DNA from: Caldifarciminota bacterium UBA5631
GTDB taxonomy: Bacteria > Hydrothermota > Hydrothermia > UBA1063
Reading direction: 5' to 3'
Assembly (NCBI GenBank): GCA_002421425.1
Contig: DIJZ01000001.1
Location: 52,315-116,314 of the forward strand
DNA: 64,000 nt
Shown in pieces: positions 34,701 through 42,246 of this stretch. Both the position numbers and the translations under genes were made by a program. A model generated the notes under the pieces. That model was not told the origin of the DNA and did not search any database. It worked only from the letters and a program-made list of their open reading frames with translations. Within the stretch, counting starts at the first letter, position 1; each line of letters starts with the position of its first letter.

Positions 34701-35659
34701 TCGAGAACCTCCCTCAGAATAACAAGCCCTTCGTCTCTGTCCACCAGATATATTATCCCATCATGGACTTTAACATTGTAAAGATATGGTGTCTTGAACG
34801 TGCCGTAAAGTGTCGGATTCGATGGATTCGAAACGTCTATCACAACAAGACCTCCTTCTCTGTCGGCAATGTAGCAGAGATTGTTCTCAACCCATACACC
34901 TTGAGCATATCCTCTGGTATCATACCTGCCAATGATTCTGAGGCTGTCAATTTTCGTTGCATCAATTATGCAAAGGCCACCAAGACCGTCGGCTACGTAG
35001 ATGAGACCATTCGCAACATACAGATCTCTTGCATTGGCTGGAGTATCTAAGCTGGAGACCAAAGCCGAAGACGCGGGCTTTGAGACATCATATATGTAAA
35101 CACCCATCTGTTCGCAAGCGAGGAATGCCAGGGAATCTACCACAAATACGCTTCTTGCGTTGCCTGGTGTAGCAAAGCGCTTTCTAAAACTCGGAAAGCC
35201 TGGATTTCTGACATCCTCCATTATAAACCAGTAACCACCAGCAATATAAACGTAGGCAGTGTCCTGTGCTGGTGCACAGAGCGAATAACCTGAAAACCAC
35301 CCTCCGTCCTCACCCAGAAAGACAGGATTTGAAGGATCACTGATATTGAAAATCTTCAAGCCCCCAAGGTCAATGGAAGCGATGAAAAGCAGTGACTCCC
35401 TCGCAGCAACGCCTACAAATCTCTTCTGAGTTAAGTATCTGCCCACGATTTCAAGGTGTTCAGGACTGCTTATGTCTACCACCTGCAGTCCACCCTGGTC
35501 ATTGGCAACATACGCATAATTTCCAGATATTTCAACATCTTTTGAGTAGCCTGGAAGTTTACAGCTTCCGATAACAGTGAAACTGTGCACTTCCTCATAG
35601 GGCTTTATACAGGAAAGTGCAAAAATTGCAAAAAGAAGAACCCAATATTTTTTATACAT
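34697..35659 (-). CDS. LVIVD-repeat beta-propeller lipoprotein
   Basis: A 320-residue protein with a lipobox IFALSC, lipidated Cys17. The mature part is a chain of LVIVD repeats of about 42 residues (GGLQVVDIS, GGLKIFNIS, MGVYIYDVS, GGLCIIDAT, GGLVVIDVS and EGLVIL), which fold as a beta-propeller. These repeats are common in Bacteroidota, Chloroflexota and candidate-phylum surface proteins of unknown function. GGAGG lies before the ATG. It overlaps the C25 gene by 4 bp and follows the barrel candidate by 15 bp, so it belongs to the pgs operon. It could be a surface docking protein. Confidence 0.88.
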   Translation of the reverse strand: MYKKYWVLLFAIFALSCIKPYEEVHSFTVIGSCKLPGYSKDVEISGNYAYVANDQGGLQVVDISSPEHLEIVGRYLTQKRFVGVAARESLLFIASIDLGGLKIFNISDPSNPVFLGEDGGWFSGYSLCAPAQDTAYVYIAGGYWFIMEDVRNPGFPSFRKRFATPGNARSVFVVDSLAFLACEQMGVYIYDVSKPASSALVSSLDTPANARDLYVANGLIYVADGLGGLCIIDATKIDSLRIIGRYDTRGYAQGVWVENNLCYIADREGGLVVIDVSNPSNPTLYGTFKTPYLYNVKVHDGIIYLVDRDEGLVILREVLE

Positions 35660-35674
35660 TGTCGACCTCCAATC

Positions 35675-36637
35675 TTAAATCCTGAAAGAAAAAACCATAC
35701 CTAAAATCCACCTGCTATAGTTCTTCAATTTCCCTATATCAGAATAAGTCTTTGAACTCACAGCCCTGAATTCCCTTAAAACACTAACTTCACTGTAAAA
35801 ACCGCGATAGAGTCTGAATCTTGCAACGGCTCCAAGATTGTGAACCAGTTCGGTGCGCCCACTGTGCAAAGGGTCAAGGATAGGAGAGACTTCGCTCTTA
35901 TATAATCTGTAGTCCAGCGAATACTTCGCAGAAATCTGCGATATTCTCCTTACTCCGGGCCTGAAAGAGTTTGAAATATCAAAGGAGTGCTGGTAGTACG
36001 AAATGTCTGGCACCGGGCCCCTTGCCTCTGAATTTGAAAGCTCATATGTAACTTCTGGTCGTATATAACTTGAAAATGCTTTTCGCCATCTGATAGCAAC
36101 TGCTTCATTATTAGAATCATAGTAGTCAAATTCCTTTGAATAATTATCTTTCCAGTAACTCATATCCAGAGAAAATCTCCCGAATCTTGAAGAAAATGCG
36201 ATTCTTGCTGTAAAAAGATTCCTCGAAAATTCACATGGAATGTAACTCGTTCCGCTAACTGGCTTGTAGTATCTTATCAAGTATGTCGGGATCAGAGAAT
36301 ACCCCAATGAAACCTCCGTAGACCTGAAGTTCTGCTTCAACACCAGACGAAACCGCCAGTAGTCCTTCACCTTATTCTCCAGGTAGCTTGAAGACCTCAG
36401 TAACATCTCAAAAGTCGTTGGGCCTGGTTTAAAAAGACCATGTTCAAAGGTAAAAAGGGAAGAGAATTCCGCTTTGAGGTCATCGGCAGATTTAACAGGA
36501 AACTTCCAGGGGTAAACACCGCTCCTGAATTCATCTGTTTCCTGTGCAGAGAATTTAAAAATGTTGTTATCGTAATAAATCCCCGCAGAGGAAAAAACGG
36601 AGAAGTCATACGCCAGTAAAATCAATAACCAAATCAT
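35675..36637 (-). CDS. Candidate outer-membrane beta-barrel protein
   Basis: A 320-residue protein I do not recognise at family level. It has a short signal peptide (1-16), no later hydrophobic helices and many alternating aromatic and polar strands, for example RFSLDMSYWKD, FRLVLKQNFRS and ISAKYSLDYRLY, and it ends GMVFSFRI. That pattern fits an outer-membrane barrel of roughly 12-16 strands. It overlaps the gene upstream by 4 bp and lies between the pgs genes and the LVIVD lipoprotein, so an export pore or anchor for the operon's polymer or cargo is a reasonable guess. This is inference. Confidence 0.65.
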   Translation of the reverse strand: MIWLLILLAYDFSVFSSAGIYYDNNIFKFSAQETDEFRSGVYPWKFPVKSADDLKAEFSSLFTFEHGLFKPGPTTFEMLLRSSSYLENKVKDYWRFRLVLKQNFRSTEVSLGYSLIPTYLIRYYKPVSGTSYIPCEFSRNLFTARIAFSSRFGRFSLDMSYWKDNYSKEFDYYDSNNEAVAIRWRKAFSSYIRPEVTYELSNSEARGPVPDISYYQHSFDISNSFRPGVRRISQISAKYSLDYRLYKSEVSPILDPLHSGRTELVHNLGAVARFRLYRGFYSEVSVLREFRAVSSKTYSDIGKLKNYSRWILGMVFSFRI

Positions 36638-37452
36638 TTCGCAGGCACCTGTACTCTGATGGCTGCACTTTCCACGCCCATAATGCGTATTTCGACCCTA
36701 TGCTTCCCTTTTTTGAAATTGAGGTAAAAGACGTCTGGAACCGATGGAATCAACTCTTTTCTGTTTCTGTAGTACACTGTTTCCGAAGGTTTAGCAGAAT
36801 ATGTAACTTCCTTCGTCAGTCGACCATTCGATTTTACTGAAACAGAGTAAACTCCGCTTTCGTCAAGTTTTTTGAAGTTTGCACGAGACTGAACCTTGAT
36901 TCTCAAAGGGCCCTCGATTTCAACAACCAAAGGCTTTTCTGGACGAACTTCATAATACTTTACTATTTTTTCGTCTTCAACCATTTCGAGAACGCTTGCT
37001 ACCTCAGCAGGGCTCAAATCAATCCACTTACCGGGTGCTTCAAAGGAGAACTTGCAAAAAACTGTATCGACTGGTGCTCGCCATAAAAGGAGTTCATATT
37101 TGTGCGTACCCTCAGGAACCCTGATATAAAAAGACCTCCATTTACTAACGCTCACTCCGTCAATTTTTGCAATTTTTGAGTTCTCAGTCTCCTTTGAAAT
37201 AAACCTTTCATTGGCGTCATCGCTCACCAGTATCATCTTATAGGTCCTGGGGCCTCTGAATTCCTTCTTCCAGGGTATTCTTGTGAATACACGAACCCAT
37301 GTGGGTCCTGACACCTCAAATTTTAGGCTGTTGTCCTTCGTCAGAACATAGTAAGATTCTGACTGAGTAACCTGGATTTTTATTCTGGCCTCTGGACTTT
37401 TTGATGTAACACTTAACTGTCCAAGAAGCAATATGAAAATCAACAGCATCAT
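36634..37452 (-). CDS. Secreted protein of unknown function in pgs operon
   Basis: A 272-residue protein with a signal peptide (about 1-17) and a mature region of mostly beta-strand character. It seems to contain two similar halves: an N-terminal part with SGPTWVRVFTRIPW and a repeat with EGPLRIKVQSRANF, each followed by a strand-rich stretch that ends in a KGKHRVEI or EGTHKYEL segment. I find no catalytic motif. It overlaps the PgsW-like gene and the barrel candidate by 4 bp each. It occupies the place where PgsA/CapA would be expected, but it does not resemble that metallophosphatase-like protein. It may be a periplasmic part of polymer export. Confidence 0.6.
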   Translation of the reverse strand: MMLLIFILLLGQLSVTSKSPEARIKIQVTQSESYYVLTKDNSLKFEVSGPTWVRVFTRIPWKKEFRGPRTYKMILVSDDANERFISKETENSKIAKIDGVSVSKWRSFYIRVPEGTHKYELLLWRAPVDTVFCKFSFEAPGKWIDLSPAEVASVLEMVEDEKIVKYYEVRPEKPLVVEIEGPLRIKVQSRANFKKLDESGVYSVSVKSNGRLTKEVTYSAKPSETVYYRNRKELIPSVPDVFYLNFKKGKHRVEIRIMGVESAAIRVQVPAK

Positions 37453-38534
37453 GCCCTCCTTAAAAGTTTTTTAAAATAATAATCTACATCTACAATCAGC
37501 GTGAAAGCAAGAATCAATAAATATAATACTAGGTAAAGGGCTGCATGCAAAACTGAATACCGCACCTCAAAAAACAACTTCCCCTCACCCGGTGAAGGAA
37601 TTGGGGTGGAAGTAGCTGGAAGGCCGTACCTTCTTGCCAGATAATTTACATTATAAATATTAATCACTGGAATTCCCCTTCGCAAAAACTCACCAATAAG
37701 GCCGGGGTGATTTCTATGATCAAAGCTCACGATTCCCGATGGTACCTCTACCCCTGCAAGTACTGCTGCATTCCCACCTATGTTAATGAAACATTTTATT
37801 GGTGACTCACCGGCAATAGCTTCATAAACCTTATATTTAAGGTGGATCGATTCTGAAAGATCTTCAGCAGTTATTTCGTTGATACCATTTCTCTTGATTG
37901 CTTCCCTTATCAGTTCCCTTCCCTCAGGGCTCAAACCCCTCCCAATGTCGTCAATTCCGCCTGCTGATGCATAAACAGTTCTAACATTTATAAGACCGGA
38001 TTTTGAGAGTATAGTTTCCATGTCAAGATAAGTAAATTCAGGAATATTCGCCCCCCACATGGAAGAACCTACTGATGAAATAATTACAGGCTTTAATTCC
38101 AGCGTTTGAATTGCTGCTAACATTGCAATATTAAGTGCTGGGAAAGAGCCAGTGAAGTGCACAGCTACAACGTCGCCCTTCTTAAGGTGTAATTTTTTCA
38201 TATATTCTACGAAAAGGGCAGAAAAGTTTGGGTTTACACTGGTAAGTTTTGCCGTCAGATCACCAAATTCTGTTGTAATAGGTGTTAATTGCATCCCAAT
38301 AAGTCCGGATTCATTAGGATCATTTATGGAATCTACGGGGATACCCTTCTCTCTTCTAACTTCTTTAATCCTCTCATACATGAGGCTTGTGTATTCCGCT
38401 GCTTTAAGCTTCAGACCATAGTAAGGTGCAAAAACCTTCACTCGGGTGTTTAAAGCCAGGAAGCAGAAGATTAACCCGAAGACTGCATCGATTAGAAGAA
38501 CGTAGTATGCTAATCTTCCTGTTCTCTTCTTCAT
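37449..38534 (-). CDS. Poly-gamma-glutamate system protein (PgsW-like, TIGR04332)
   Basis: A 361-residue protein with one N-terminal membrane segment (about 9-27) and one at the C-terminus (about 331-352), enclosing a large extracytoplasmic domain. It matches the poly-gamma-glutamate system protein family that appears with PgsB and PgsC in several phyla. Motifs include FTGSFPALNIAMLAA, VGSSMWGANIPEFTYLDME and NIGGNAAVLAG. The enzymatic role is unknown. It overlaps PgsC by 4 bp and the downstream gene by 4 bp, so stoichiometric expression with the synthase is expected. Confidence 0.82.
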   Translation of the reverse strand: MKKRTGRLAYYVLLIDAVFGLIFCFLALNTRVKVFAPYYGLKLKAAEYTSLMYERIKEVRREKGIPVDSINDPNESGLIGMQLTPITTEFGDLTAKLTSVNPNFSALFVEYMKKLHLKKGDVVAVHFTGSFPALNIAMLAAIQTLELKPVIISSVGSSMWGANIPEFTYLDMETILSKSGLINVRTVYASAGGIDDIGRGLSPEGRELIREAIKRNGINEITAEDLSESIHLKYKVYEAIAGESPIKCFINIGGNAAVLAGVEVPSGIVSFDHRNHPGLIGEFLRRGIPVINIYNVNYLARRYGLPATSTPIPSPGEGKLFFEVRYSVLHAALYLVLYLLILAFTLIVDVDYYFKKLLRRA

Positions 38535-38980
38535 GGTATTATAACACCTCCGCTCAAAAGTACAATAATAAGTCGCACGAGCACCGCTGCTACAACCATA
38601 GCCGATAGAGTCTCTATTAAACCTTGCCGATGCATCCAGTAGGCGAGAAGACCGGGTACAACAAATCCGATAGTTGTGAGGTCAAGGCTTATATTTTCGA
38701 TCGTAATTGGAGGAAATATCCTTGTAAGATAACCTATCAGGTAGCCTATCAGTATGCACAGTATCAGAAGCCTCCTTCCATAAAGCAACATATACCTGGA
38801 AATAACCTTTACTATAACATAAGTAACAAGACCCACCAGTACTGTGGAAATCACCTGAGCAGGCCTGTGAATGGTCATGGCCACATAGCCCGGTACTACT
38901 ATTCCACCAGCGGCCAACCCAGTCAACTCCATTAGAATCAGGTTAAAAAACATCCCCAGCCCCACTGCAATTACAAGCAT
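38531..38980 (-). CDS. pgsC: Poly-gamma-glutamate biosynthesis protein PgsC/CapC
   Basis: A 149-residue polytopic membrane protein, with four or five hydrophobic segments along its length and the family start GLGMFFNLILMELTGLAAGGIVVPGYVA. PgsC/CapC partners the ligase PgsB in the membrane complex that polymerises glutamate (or a related residue). Length matches the family. It is 20 bp after pgsB and overlaps the PgsW-like gene. Confidence 0.88.
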   Translation of the reverse strand: MLVIAVGLGMFFNLILMELTGLAAGGIVVPGYVAMTIHRPAQVISTVLVGLVTYVIVKVISRYMLLYGRRLLILCILIGYLIGYLTRIFPPITIENISLDLTTIGFVVPGLLAYWMHRQGLIETLSAMVVAAVLVRLIIVLLSGGVIIP

Positions 38981-39000
38981 CCTTTTACTCCTTTTCCTTT

Positions 39001-40188
39001 TTAAGGTTCTGAACGGCTCTTTTCAACAAGAAAACTAACCATCCCCTCACCAAAACCTACAATGTTGCCAATAGCTAAAATTACAGAATCGTTCTCAATT
39101 TTACTACTTATGGCGTCATAGATCTCCTGATACCCGAGACCTCCAAGATCTACAATTCTTTCCTCCGGAATTCCATTCTTTCGCGCGTAACTGTGAAATA
39201 CATTTGTGCTCCCTCCTGTGGCAAAGTACAACCTGGCAGGAATTTTCTCTGCAAGAAGTTCCGCCATTTGTTTTGAACGATCAATCCTGTCTGAACGGCA
39301 ATTCATTAAAATGTAGAAATTTTCAGTGTTTACATAAAGTCTTTGATAAATAAGGTACGTAGAATCCGGGTCATTTGCAGCCATCGCATTAAACAACACC
39401 GCTTTCTTCCCTCTAAAATTCAGGGTATATCTGCGGAGAACCCCGGGGTCCGGAATGTATCGATACATTTCGTTTAGGGCTCTATCCCTTGGAACTCCTA
39501 AAAAATCACAGACTTTAAGAGCAAGGGCCACGTTCTCTTTATGCTCTACGTATGTGAAACCATCCATCTCTTCATCAGAAACCTCCTCTTCAGAAGCCCT
39601 GATCAAAGTTAAGCCTTTGCTCTTTGCAAATTCCTGCATCACTGGAAATAGTTCCTTTTCTGCTGTGAAAACGGGCACACCATGCGGAACAGCATTTATG
39701 AAATGCCTCACAATATCTGTAAGAGTCGGCCCCATCACATCAAGATGGTCCTGCCTTACATTTGTAATCACAACAACTTGTGGTTGCACAATTCTGCTTT
39801 CTTCCATAATCTGCAGGTCCGGTCTGAGGGACATATTCTCCAGAACAAGAATATCAATATTCTTATTAACTGCTTCCCTGAAAATTGAAATTTGCTCTTT
39901 TATATTTGCTCTTCCAAGTCTCACAACAGGAATTTCCTGCTCATTGTTTATCACCATTCGGGGTCTTGTTCCTGTTGTTTTTGCCATTACTCGAAACCCA
40001 CCACCTTTCAGACCTGCTGCAATGAGGCGGGTTACTGTAGACTTCCCCCTTGTGCCATTTACAATGATCCTTGTCTTAATCCTGGAGAGGTTTTTTCTGT
40101 GCAGCAGCCACTCTCTAATACCGTAGGCAACGTAAATTGCTACTAACACAAGCAAAATTACCAAAACCAAATACCCGAATTGTTCCAT
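39001..40188 (-). CDS. pgsB: Poly-gamma-glutamate synthase PgsB/CapB
   Basis: A 395-residue Mur-ligase-like amide ligase with an N-terminal membrane anchor (about 5-24). The ATP loop is NGTRGKST (44-51), and TTGTRPRMV plus the LENMSLRPDLQ and NVRQDHLDVMG segments are characteristic of CapB. It activates the polymer's terminal carboxylate as an acyl phosphate and adds the next glutamate. The start follows TAAACT by 8 nt, so the mRNA is near leaderless. It opens an operon of 10 kb that runs through pgsC, pgsW-like, two unknown surface genes, an LVIVD lipoprotein, a C25 protein and the Ycf48-like protein. No pgsA or pgsE was recognised. Confidence 0.9.
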   Translation of the reverse strand: MEQFGYLVLVILLVLVAIYVAYGIREWLLHRKNLSRIKTRIIVNGTRGKSTVTRLIAAGLKGGGFRVMAKTTGTRPRMVINNEQEIPVVRLGRANIKEQISIFREAVNKNIDILVLENMSLRPDLQIMEESRIVQPQVVVITNVRQDHLDVMGPTLTDIVRHFINAVPHGVPVFTAEKELFPVMQEFAKSKGLTLIRASEEEVSDEEMDGFTYVEHKENVALALKVCDFLGVPRDRALNEMYRYIPDPGVLRRYTLNFRGKKAVLFNAMAANDPDSTYLIYQRLYVNTENFYILMNCRSDRIDRSKQMAELLAEKIPARLYFATGGSTNVFHSYARKNGIPEERIVDLGGLGYQEIYDAISSKIENDSVILAIGNIVGFGEGMVSFLVEKSRSEP

Positions 40189-40196
40189 TTGTTCAT

Positions 40197-40225
40197 AGTT
40201 TAATCCTTTATTAATGGTAATTCAA
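40197..40225 (-). promoter_or_regulatory. Promoter of the pgs operon, near leaderless
   Basis: TTGAAT (40220-40225), 17-nt spacer, TAAACT (40197-40202) on the minus strand, 8 nt before the pgsB ATG at 40188. It is divergent from the ferredoxin promoter 100 bp away. The rest of 40226-40323 shows nothing I can assign. Confidence 0.55.
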
Positions 40226-40323
40226 TACTCCCGAAAAGAGCTAGTATTAATTGTTCTCAGCGGTAGATTTCTAAAAGTTTCGTACCTCGCTTAGGGTAAT
40301 GAAACACTTATGGGCGGCTTAAA

Positions 40324-40353
40324 TTGACTGTACGAGGATTCATATCTTAAAAT
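40324..40353 (+). promoter_or_regulatory. Promoter of the ferredoxin gene
   Basis: TTGACT (40324-40329), 18-nt spacer, TAAAAT (40348-40353), about 28 nt before the ATG at 40382 with AAGGAGG in between. This unit is leadered, with a strong Shine-Dalgarno. Confidence 0.7.
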
Positions 40354-40381
40354 ATACAACAAACAACATAAGGAGGTCGTC

Positions 40382-40576
40382 ATGGCAAAGAAAGTGAGAA
40401 TTGACCCCGATCTGTGTGTAGGTGATGCTATATGCACGGATATTGCTCCCGACGTTTTTTACATGGGTGACGATGGGCTTGCCCATGTGAAAGAGGGAAT
40501 GGAAATGACAGGTGACAGGGCCGACGTTCAAGAAGCAGCGGAACAGTGCCCTGGAAGTGCAATATTTATTGAATAG
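40382..40576 (+). CDS. Small ferredoxin with Asp-ligated iron-sulfur cluster
   Basis: A 64-residue single-cluster ferredoxin. Only three cysteines exist: Cys12, Cys18 and Cys56. The cluster motif is CVGDAIC, so Asp15 takes the place of the second cysteine, as in Pyrococcus furiosus ferredoxin, which holds a [4Fe-4S] cluster with one Asp ligand that readily converts to [3Fe-4S]. The second structural cysteine pair of that protein is missing (Ala22 at the position). The C-terminal motif is QCPGSAIFIE. It would act as a low-potential electron carrier. It is monocistronic, with its own promoter and terminator. No partner oxidoreductase is nearby. Confidence 0.9.
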   Translation: MAKKVRIDPDLCVGDAICTDIAPDVFYMGDDGLAHVKEGMEMTGDRADVQEAAEQCPGSAIFIE

Positions 40577-40612
40577 AGAATTAGAAATCCAAAGCAGTAC
40601 CACCCCCTCCTG

Positions 40613-40649
40613 CCCCAGGGAGGATTTATCCCCCTGGGGTTTTGTTTTG
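40613..40649 (+). terminator. Rho-independent terminator after ferredoxin
   Basis: CCCCAGGG (40613-40620) pairs perfectly with CCCTGGGG (40632-40639), 11-nt loop, followed by TTTTGTTTTG (40640-40649). It lies 37 bp after the ferredoxin stop and ends just before obgE at 40655. Confidence 0.85.
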
Positions 40650-40654
40650 TCATC

Positions 40655-41647
40655 ATGAGGCATGAAAGCTTTGTTGATCTTGTAAAGATAACTGTAAAGG
40701 CCGGTAATGGCGGAGACGGCCTGGTACATTTTTTGCGAGAGAAATTCAAACCTTTCGGCGGACCTGATGGCGGAGATGGAGGTCAGGGGGGGAGCGTATA
40801 TGCCGTTGGTGAAAAATCACTAAAAACCCTCATCGACTTTAAATACAAAAGACACTATGAGGCTGAAGACGGAAAAAATGGTGGTCCTTCAAACAGGTCA
40901 GGGAGGAAAGGTAAAGACCTGATAATTAAAGTACCCCTCGGAAGTGTCATTTACGACGAAGAAACCGGGATAATAATTGGAGAAATAACTCAAGATGGTC
41001 AGCTATTGCTGCTCGCAAGAGGAGGGAAAGGTGGGCGGGGAAACGCCCGATTTGCGACTCCAACAAATAGGGTTCCAAAGATTGCCGAAAAGGGGGAATC
41101 AGGTGAATTCAAAACCATCAGGATCGAACTCAAACTCCTCGCCGACGTTGGAATTGTTGGATTCCCCAACTCTGGAAAGACAACCTTGCTTAACTCCCTC
41201 GTAGGAACGAATGCAAAGGTTGGGGATTATCCATTCACAACATTAACGCCAAACCTTGGAGTCTTTCATGAAGAGACTGGTCCAAAATTTGTGCTTGTGG
41301 ACATCCCGGGGATCATTGAAGATGCCCATAAAGGAAAAGGGCTTGGACTTGCATTTTTGCGACATATTGAAAGAACAAAAATTCTGGTAATACTCCTGGA
41401 TGCTACCGATCCCGATCCGGCAAAATGCTACACGAAAATCATGGAAGAACTCTCTTTTTACAGGGCAGAGCTGCTTAACAAACCAAGAATCGTTGCGGTT
41501 AATAAAATCGATGTTGTGCCCCATCCTCCTTCTTTAAACATCAAAGAAGAATTATACTATATATCAGCTCTTCAAGGCATAGGCCTTGAGGAACTTAAAA
41601 GGGGGATTGAAAAATGCCTGGAGCAGGCAAAAAAGACCGTGAACTAA
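40655..41647 (+). CDS. obgE: GTPase ObgE/CgtA
   Basis: A 330-residue Obg GTPase that acts in 50S ribosome assembly and the stringent response. The glycine-rich Obg fold (1-160) contains GGDGGQGG and ARGGKGGRGN; the G domain has G1 GFPNSGKT (169-176), DYPFTT, G3 DIPG (216-219) and G4 NKID. The C-terminal OCT domain of some Obg proteins is absent, so this is the short form. There is no Shine-Dalgarno before the ATG, which lies only 5 nt after the ferredoxin terminator, so how it is transcribed is unclear; read-through is one possibility. It overlaps the HEAT gene by 34 bp. Confidence 0.93.
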   Translation: MRHESFVDLVKITVKAGNGGDGLVHFLREKFKPFGGPDGGDGGQGGSVYAVGEKSLKTLIDFKYKRHYEAEDGKNGGPSNRSGRKGKDLIIKVPLGSVIYDEETGIIIGEITQDGQLLLLARGGKGGRGNARFATPTNRVPKIAEKGESGEFKTIRIELKLLADVGIVGFPNSGKTTLLNSLVGTNAKVGDYPFTTLTPNLGVFHEETGPKFVLVDIPGIIEDAHKGKGLGLAFLRHIERTKILVILLDATDPDPAKCYTKIMEELSFYRAELLNKPRIVAVNKIDVVPHPPSLNIKEELYYISALQGIGLEELKRGIEKCLEQAKKTVN

Positions 41648-42246
41648 AAAATCAGGAAATTGAGCAACTTCTGAAATCAAGCAACATTTTAGAAAGAATC
41701 AGAGCAGTTGACATTCTGCTTGAAAAAAAAGCTACTGAAAAGTTGCTATCACTTCTTTACTCGGAAAGCTGGCACTTAAGAGAAAAGGCTCAAAATGCAC
41801 TTTCTCATTACACCCTCAAAGAACTAAAAGACAAATTGCTGCCATTACTCGATGAGAAAATGTGGTACGTACGTGCGGCAGCTATTAGGGTACTTGCGAA
41901 TCTTTATACTAAGGAACTTCCTGATCAAAAAGAAGAGGTGAGAAAACATGCTGAACCGACTCCCGAACCTTTGAGTTTAATGTACCCGCACCTGGATAAG
42001 GAAATCGAAATCAAAGAAATTAGAAAACATAATAGGTACTTTGTCGAAGCTTTTAACTTAATATACCCCCATCTAAAGGAGAGAAATGAAGTAGTAAGGG
42101 CTAACTCTGCTTTTGCCATTGCTAAAATTATTACAAAGGACCCCTCACTTAAAAGTCAAATTTCAAAAGACGACTTAGCAATTATTGAAAATCAGTTGAG
42201 AGAAAATAAGGAGTTTGACCTTCTCGAAGAATTTATGAGCTTGTGA
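41614..42246 (+). CDS. HEAT-repeat-like protein of unknown function
   Basis: A 210-residue, highly charged, all-helical protein. Repeats resembling HEAT motifs are seen around residues 27-55 (ILERIRAVDILLEKKA), 58-90 (WHLREKAQNALSHYTL) and 93-120 (MWYVRAAAIRVLANLY), and again near 160-175 (EVVRANSAFAIAKII). Two copies of the phrase LSLMYPHLDK and FNLIYPHLKE appear in the middle. HEAT arrays mediate protein binding, so an adaptor role is likely. It overlaps obgE by 34 bp and mfd by 4 bp, suggesting a link to ribosome or DNA-repair functions. No family name can be given. Confidence 0.75.
   Translation: MPGAGKKDRELKNQEIEQLLKSSNILERIRAVDILLEKKATEKLLSLLYSESWHLREKAQNALSHYTLKELKDKLLPLLDEKMWYVRAAAIRVLANLYTKELPDQKEEVRKHAEPTPEPLSLMYPHLDKEIEIKEIRKHNRYFVEAFNLIYPHLKERNEVVRANSAFAIAKIITKDPSLKSQISKDDLAIIENQLRENKEFDLLEEFMSL

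Noticed and set aside
39455..40126. A 223-residue open frame on the plus strand inside pgsB
   Set aside because: It lies wholly within the Mur-ligase-like gene, has low-complexity Ser/Thr-rich sequence and no ribosome site.
40340..40749. Minus-strand open frames over the ferredoxin and the start of obgE
   Set aside because: They overlap a well-supported ferredoxin, its terminator and obgE, and show no family resemblance.
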